Shown here in pieces: positions 6,028 through 7,693 of a stretch of DNA of 7,693 nt. This DNA comes from Bacillota bacterium (lineage in GTDB: Bacteria; Bacillota; Clostridia; Christensenellales; Aristaeellaceae). The position numbers and the translations under genes are program-made. The DNA lies in the NCBI GenBank assembly GCA_023411375.1, contig JAEYOW010000058.1, positions 1-7,693 of the forward strand, in the 5' to 3' direction. A model generated the notes under the pieces. It was not told the DNA's origin. It worked only from the letters and a program-made list of their open reading frames with translations, and did no database searches. Every line of letters starts with the position of its first letter. The stretch's first letter is position 1.

Positions 6028-6056
6028 AGTATAACGCAAACGGCCGGAAATTTCAT
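6028..6056 (-). promoter_or_regulatory. Promoter for the ylbF-mltG-U32 operon
   Basis: On the minus strand TATACT (6033-6028) lies 17 bases from ATGAAA (6056-6051), which match the sigma-A consensus at five and four of six positions. The GGGGAGG of the ylbF-like gene follows about 20 bases downstream of the -10. It stands in the divergent gap shared with spoIVA. Confidence 0.55.
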
Positions 6057-6146
6057 TCATTATTTTTACGCGTGTTTCTATTCTCCGCTCCCAGCGGGCA
6101 AACATACCCGGACGCCCGCCCGCATATCCTTGCGCAAGCGCAACAC

Positions 6147-6154
6147 AAGGAGGG
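6147..6154 (+). promoter_or_regulatory. Ribosome binding site deciding the TTG start of spoIVA
   Basis: AAGGAGGG is followed, eight bases after its GGAGG core, by TTG at 6162. There is no ATG near this site. The frame is open upstream to 6072, but this site and the family alignment place the start here; a second TTG at 6156 is too close to the site. Confidence 0.85.
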
Positions 6155-6161
6155 TTTGATT

Positions 6162-7646
6162 TTGAAAGAACAAGCATTCAACCTATACCGCGATATCGCG
6201 GAACGTACCGACGGGGATGTGTACATCGGCGTGGTGGGCCCTGTGCGCACGGGAAAAAGCACCTTGATCAGCCGTCTGATGCAGGAACTTGTGCTGGCCG
6301 GCATGGCGCCCGGACCCAAGCGCGAACGCCTGACGGACGAGCTGCCTCAAAGCGGAAGCGGCAAAACGATCATGACCACGCAGCCCAAGTTTGTGCCCAG
6401 CGAGGCCGTTACCGTCACGCTGGGGGATCAGGCGACGGTTCGCGTGCGCATGGTGGACAGCGTGGGCTATCTGGTGGACGGCGCGTTGGGCACCGAGGAG
6501 GAAGGCGCGGCGCGCATGGTGCACACCCCCTGGTTCGACTATGATATCCCCTTTGAGCAGGCGGCGGAAATCGGCACGCGCAAGGTAATCGCGGACCATG
6601 CGACCATCGGCCTTGTGGTAACGACCGACGGCAGCATCGCGGATTTGCCGCGCGACGCCTACGCCGACCCCGAGGAACGCGTGGTGCGGGAGCTAAAGCA
6701 GCTGGGCAAGCCGTTTATCATGGTGCTCAACTCCAGGCATCCGGAGGAAGAGACGACCGAGAAGCTGCGCGGCAGGCTCAGCGAGCGCTACGCCGTGCCC
6801 GTAATGGCCCTGAACGTGAAGGAAATGAGCCTTGCGGATATCCTGGGCGTGTTTGAGCAGGTGCTGTTCCAGTTCCCGCTGCGTGAGATACAGGTGAGCG
6901 TGCCCGGATGGCTTAACGCGCTGGACGATAACCATTGGCTGGTGCAGCATGTGTTAAACGGCGTCAGGCAGGGGGCGGAGGGCGTGAGCCGCATGCGCGA
7001 CCATACGGATTTTGCGGAAGCGTTTGCGGAGTCGCCCTTTTCGGACGGATTGCAAAACGACGGTATCGACCTGGGCCAGGGGCGCCTGAGCTATACCCTT
7101 CCGCTTAAGGACGGGCTTTTCAACCGCGTTCTGGGCGAAGAATGCGGCACGGAAATCAAGGGCGACGCGCACCTGCTGAAATTGATGAAGGAGCTTGTGG
7201 CCGCAAAGACGGAATACGACCATGTGGCGCAGGCGCTGAAAAGCGTGCGCGAAACGGGCTACGGCCTGGTAACGCCCAGCATGAACGAGCTGACGCTTCA
7301 GGAGCCGGAGATTGTTCAGCAGGGCAGCCGGTTTGGCGTAAAGCTAAAGGCAAACGCGCCTTCGCTGCATATGATCCGCGTGGATATTGAAACCGAGGTT
7401 TCGCCCGTTGTGGGTACCGAAAAGCAAAGCGAGGAGCTTGTGCGCTACCTGCTGGAGGAGTTTGAGAACGATCCTCAGAGCATTTGGAACACCAACTTCT
7501 TTGGCAAAAGTCTGCATGAGCTGGTGAGGGAGGGCCTGAGCAACAAACTGATGCGCATGCCTGCCGACGCGCAGGAAAAAGTGCAGGAGACGCTTTCCAA
7601 AATCATCAACGAGGGCAGCGGCGGGATGATCTGCATACTGCTGTAG
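6162..7646 (+). CDS. spoIVA: SpoIVA, spore coat morphogenetic ATPase
   Basis: SpoIVA hydrolyses ATP to polymerise irreversibly on the forespore surface, making the basement layer of the spore coat, and is also needed for cortex formation. The product from TTG 6162 is 494 residues, against 492 in Bacillus subtilis. Visible landmarks: FNLYRDIAERTDGDVYIGVVG (6-26), Walker A GPVRTGKS (26-33), the LPQSGSGKTIMTTQPKFVPS block (61-80) with the Thr residues of the nucleotide sensor, Walker B-type VRMVDSVGYLVDGA (95-108), VLNSRHPEEET (188-198), the middle domain (HLLKLMKELVAAKTEYD), QGSRFGVKLKA, VGTEKQSEELVRYLLEEFE, and the C-terminal INEGSGGMICILL, the tail that anchors SpoIVA to SpoVM at the membrane. 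Every block is conserved, so it should be functional. In Bacillus it is read by the mother-cell sigma E. I find only an incomplete match to such a promoter upstream. Its presence makes the host a spore former or a recent descendant of one. Confidence 0.97.
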   Translation: MKEQAFNLYRDIAERTDGDVYIGVVGPVRTGKSTLISRLMQELVLAGMAPGPKRERLTDELPQSGSGKTIMTTQPKFVPSEAVTVTLGDQATVRVRMVDSVGYLVDGALGTEEEGAARMVHTPWFDYDIPFEQAAEIGTRKVIADHATIGLVVTTDGSIADLPRDAYADPEERVVRELKQLGKPFIMVLNSRHPEEETTEKLRGRLSERYAVPVMALNVKEMSLADILGVFEQVLFQFPLREIQVSVPGWLNALDDNHWLVQHVLNGVRQGAEGVSRMRDHTDFAEAFAESPFSDGLQNDGIDLGQGRLSYTLPLKDGLFNRVLGEECGTEIKGDAHLLKLMKELVAAKTEYDHVAQALKSVRETGYGLVTPSMNELTLQEPEIVQQGSRFGVKLKANAPSLHMIRVDIETEVSPVVGTEKQSEELVRYLLEEFENDPQSIWNTNFFGKSLHELVREGLSNKLMRMPADAQEKVQETLSKIINEGSGGMICILL

Positions 7647-7693
7647 GGTATGGGCTATCGATAAACAAACAGCCGCGGCGCGCCGTGTATGGC

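Noticed and set aside
6103..6108. CATACC as a sigma E -10 element for spoIVA
   Set aside because: The motif resembles CATACA, but no KMATATT-like -35 lies 14-15 bases upstream, so I do not annotate a promoter. Sigma E control is known for the family but not demonstrated here.
7671..7693. GC-rich palindrome CGGCGCGCCG after spoIVA as a terminator
   Set aside because: A terminator would be expected here, but the window ends before a second arm or T tract can be seen.
1..7693. CRISPR arrays, tRNA or rRNA genes, or a defence or toxin-antitoxin system
   Set aside because: No regular direct repeats, no tRNA-like cloverleaf or rRNA sequence, and no neighbouring gene pair of such a type was found on either strand.

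Overview
The window looks like chromosomal DNA from a spore-forming member of the Bacillota, most likely a GC-rich member of class Clostridia. The main support is a full-length SpoIVA (spore coat morphogenetic ATPase), together with the YlbF-family, MltG, U32, YajC and TIGR04086 gene set. I cannot name a genus from the sequence alone.

Left part, 1-2070, is an accessory and decaying region. It opens with the last 31 codons of an IS3-family transposase (1-96) and the probable right end of that insertion sequence (ending near 127). A YesM-type sensor histidine kinase follows (about 144-1791, + strand). Its catalytic half is intact from 766, but the membrane and sensor half is split over reading frames by at least two single-base losses. 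No response regulator is visible. On the opposite strand lies a 47-codon remnant resembling the N-terminus of a GNAT acetyltransferase (1931-1788). It keeps a good promoter and ribosome binding site but ends tail-to-tail against the kinase stop codon. From 1997 to 2070 I see no gene or recognisable site.

Right part, 2071-7693, is compact, GC-rich core genome. Five genes are read on the minus strand in the order ylbF-like, mltG, U32 peptidase-family gene, yajC, TIGR04086 membrane gene. The run is closed by a strong hairpin at 2071-2120. ylbF-mltG-U32 are packed within 13-18 bases of each other and share a promoter at 6028-6056. yajC has its own promoter with a perfect TATAAT. A long hairpin between yajC and the TIGR04086 gene is followed by five T and also contains the ribosome binding site of the TIGR04086 gene, so it could act both as a terminator or attenuator and as a translational block. 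spoIVA is divergent from ylbF and fills 6162-7646.

The core genes serve envelope and developmental housekeeping: glycan strand termination (MltG), Sec secretion support (YajC), a probable tRNA or rRNA hydroxylation enzyme (U32), a YlbF-type regulator and the spore coat basement layer (SpoIVA). I do not see a convincing new multi-gene system. The most notable points are the yajC/TIGR04086 hairpin, the layered decay in the first 2 kb, and the direct junction of mltG to a single U32 gene.
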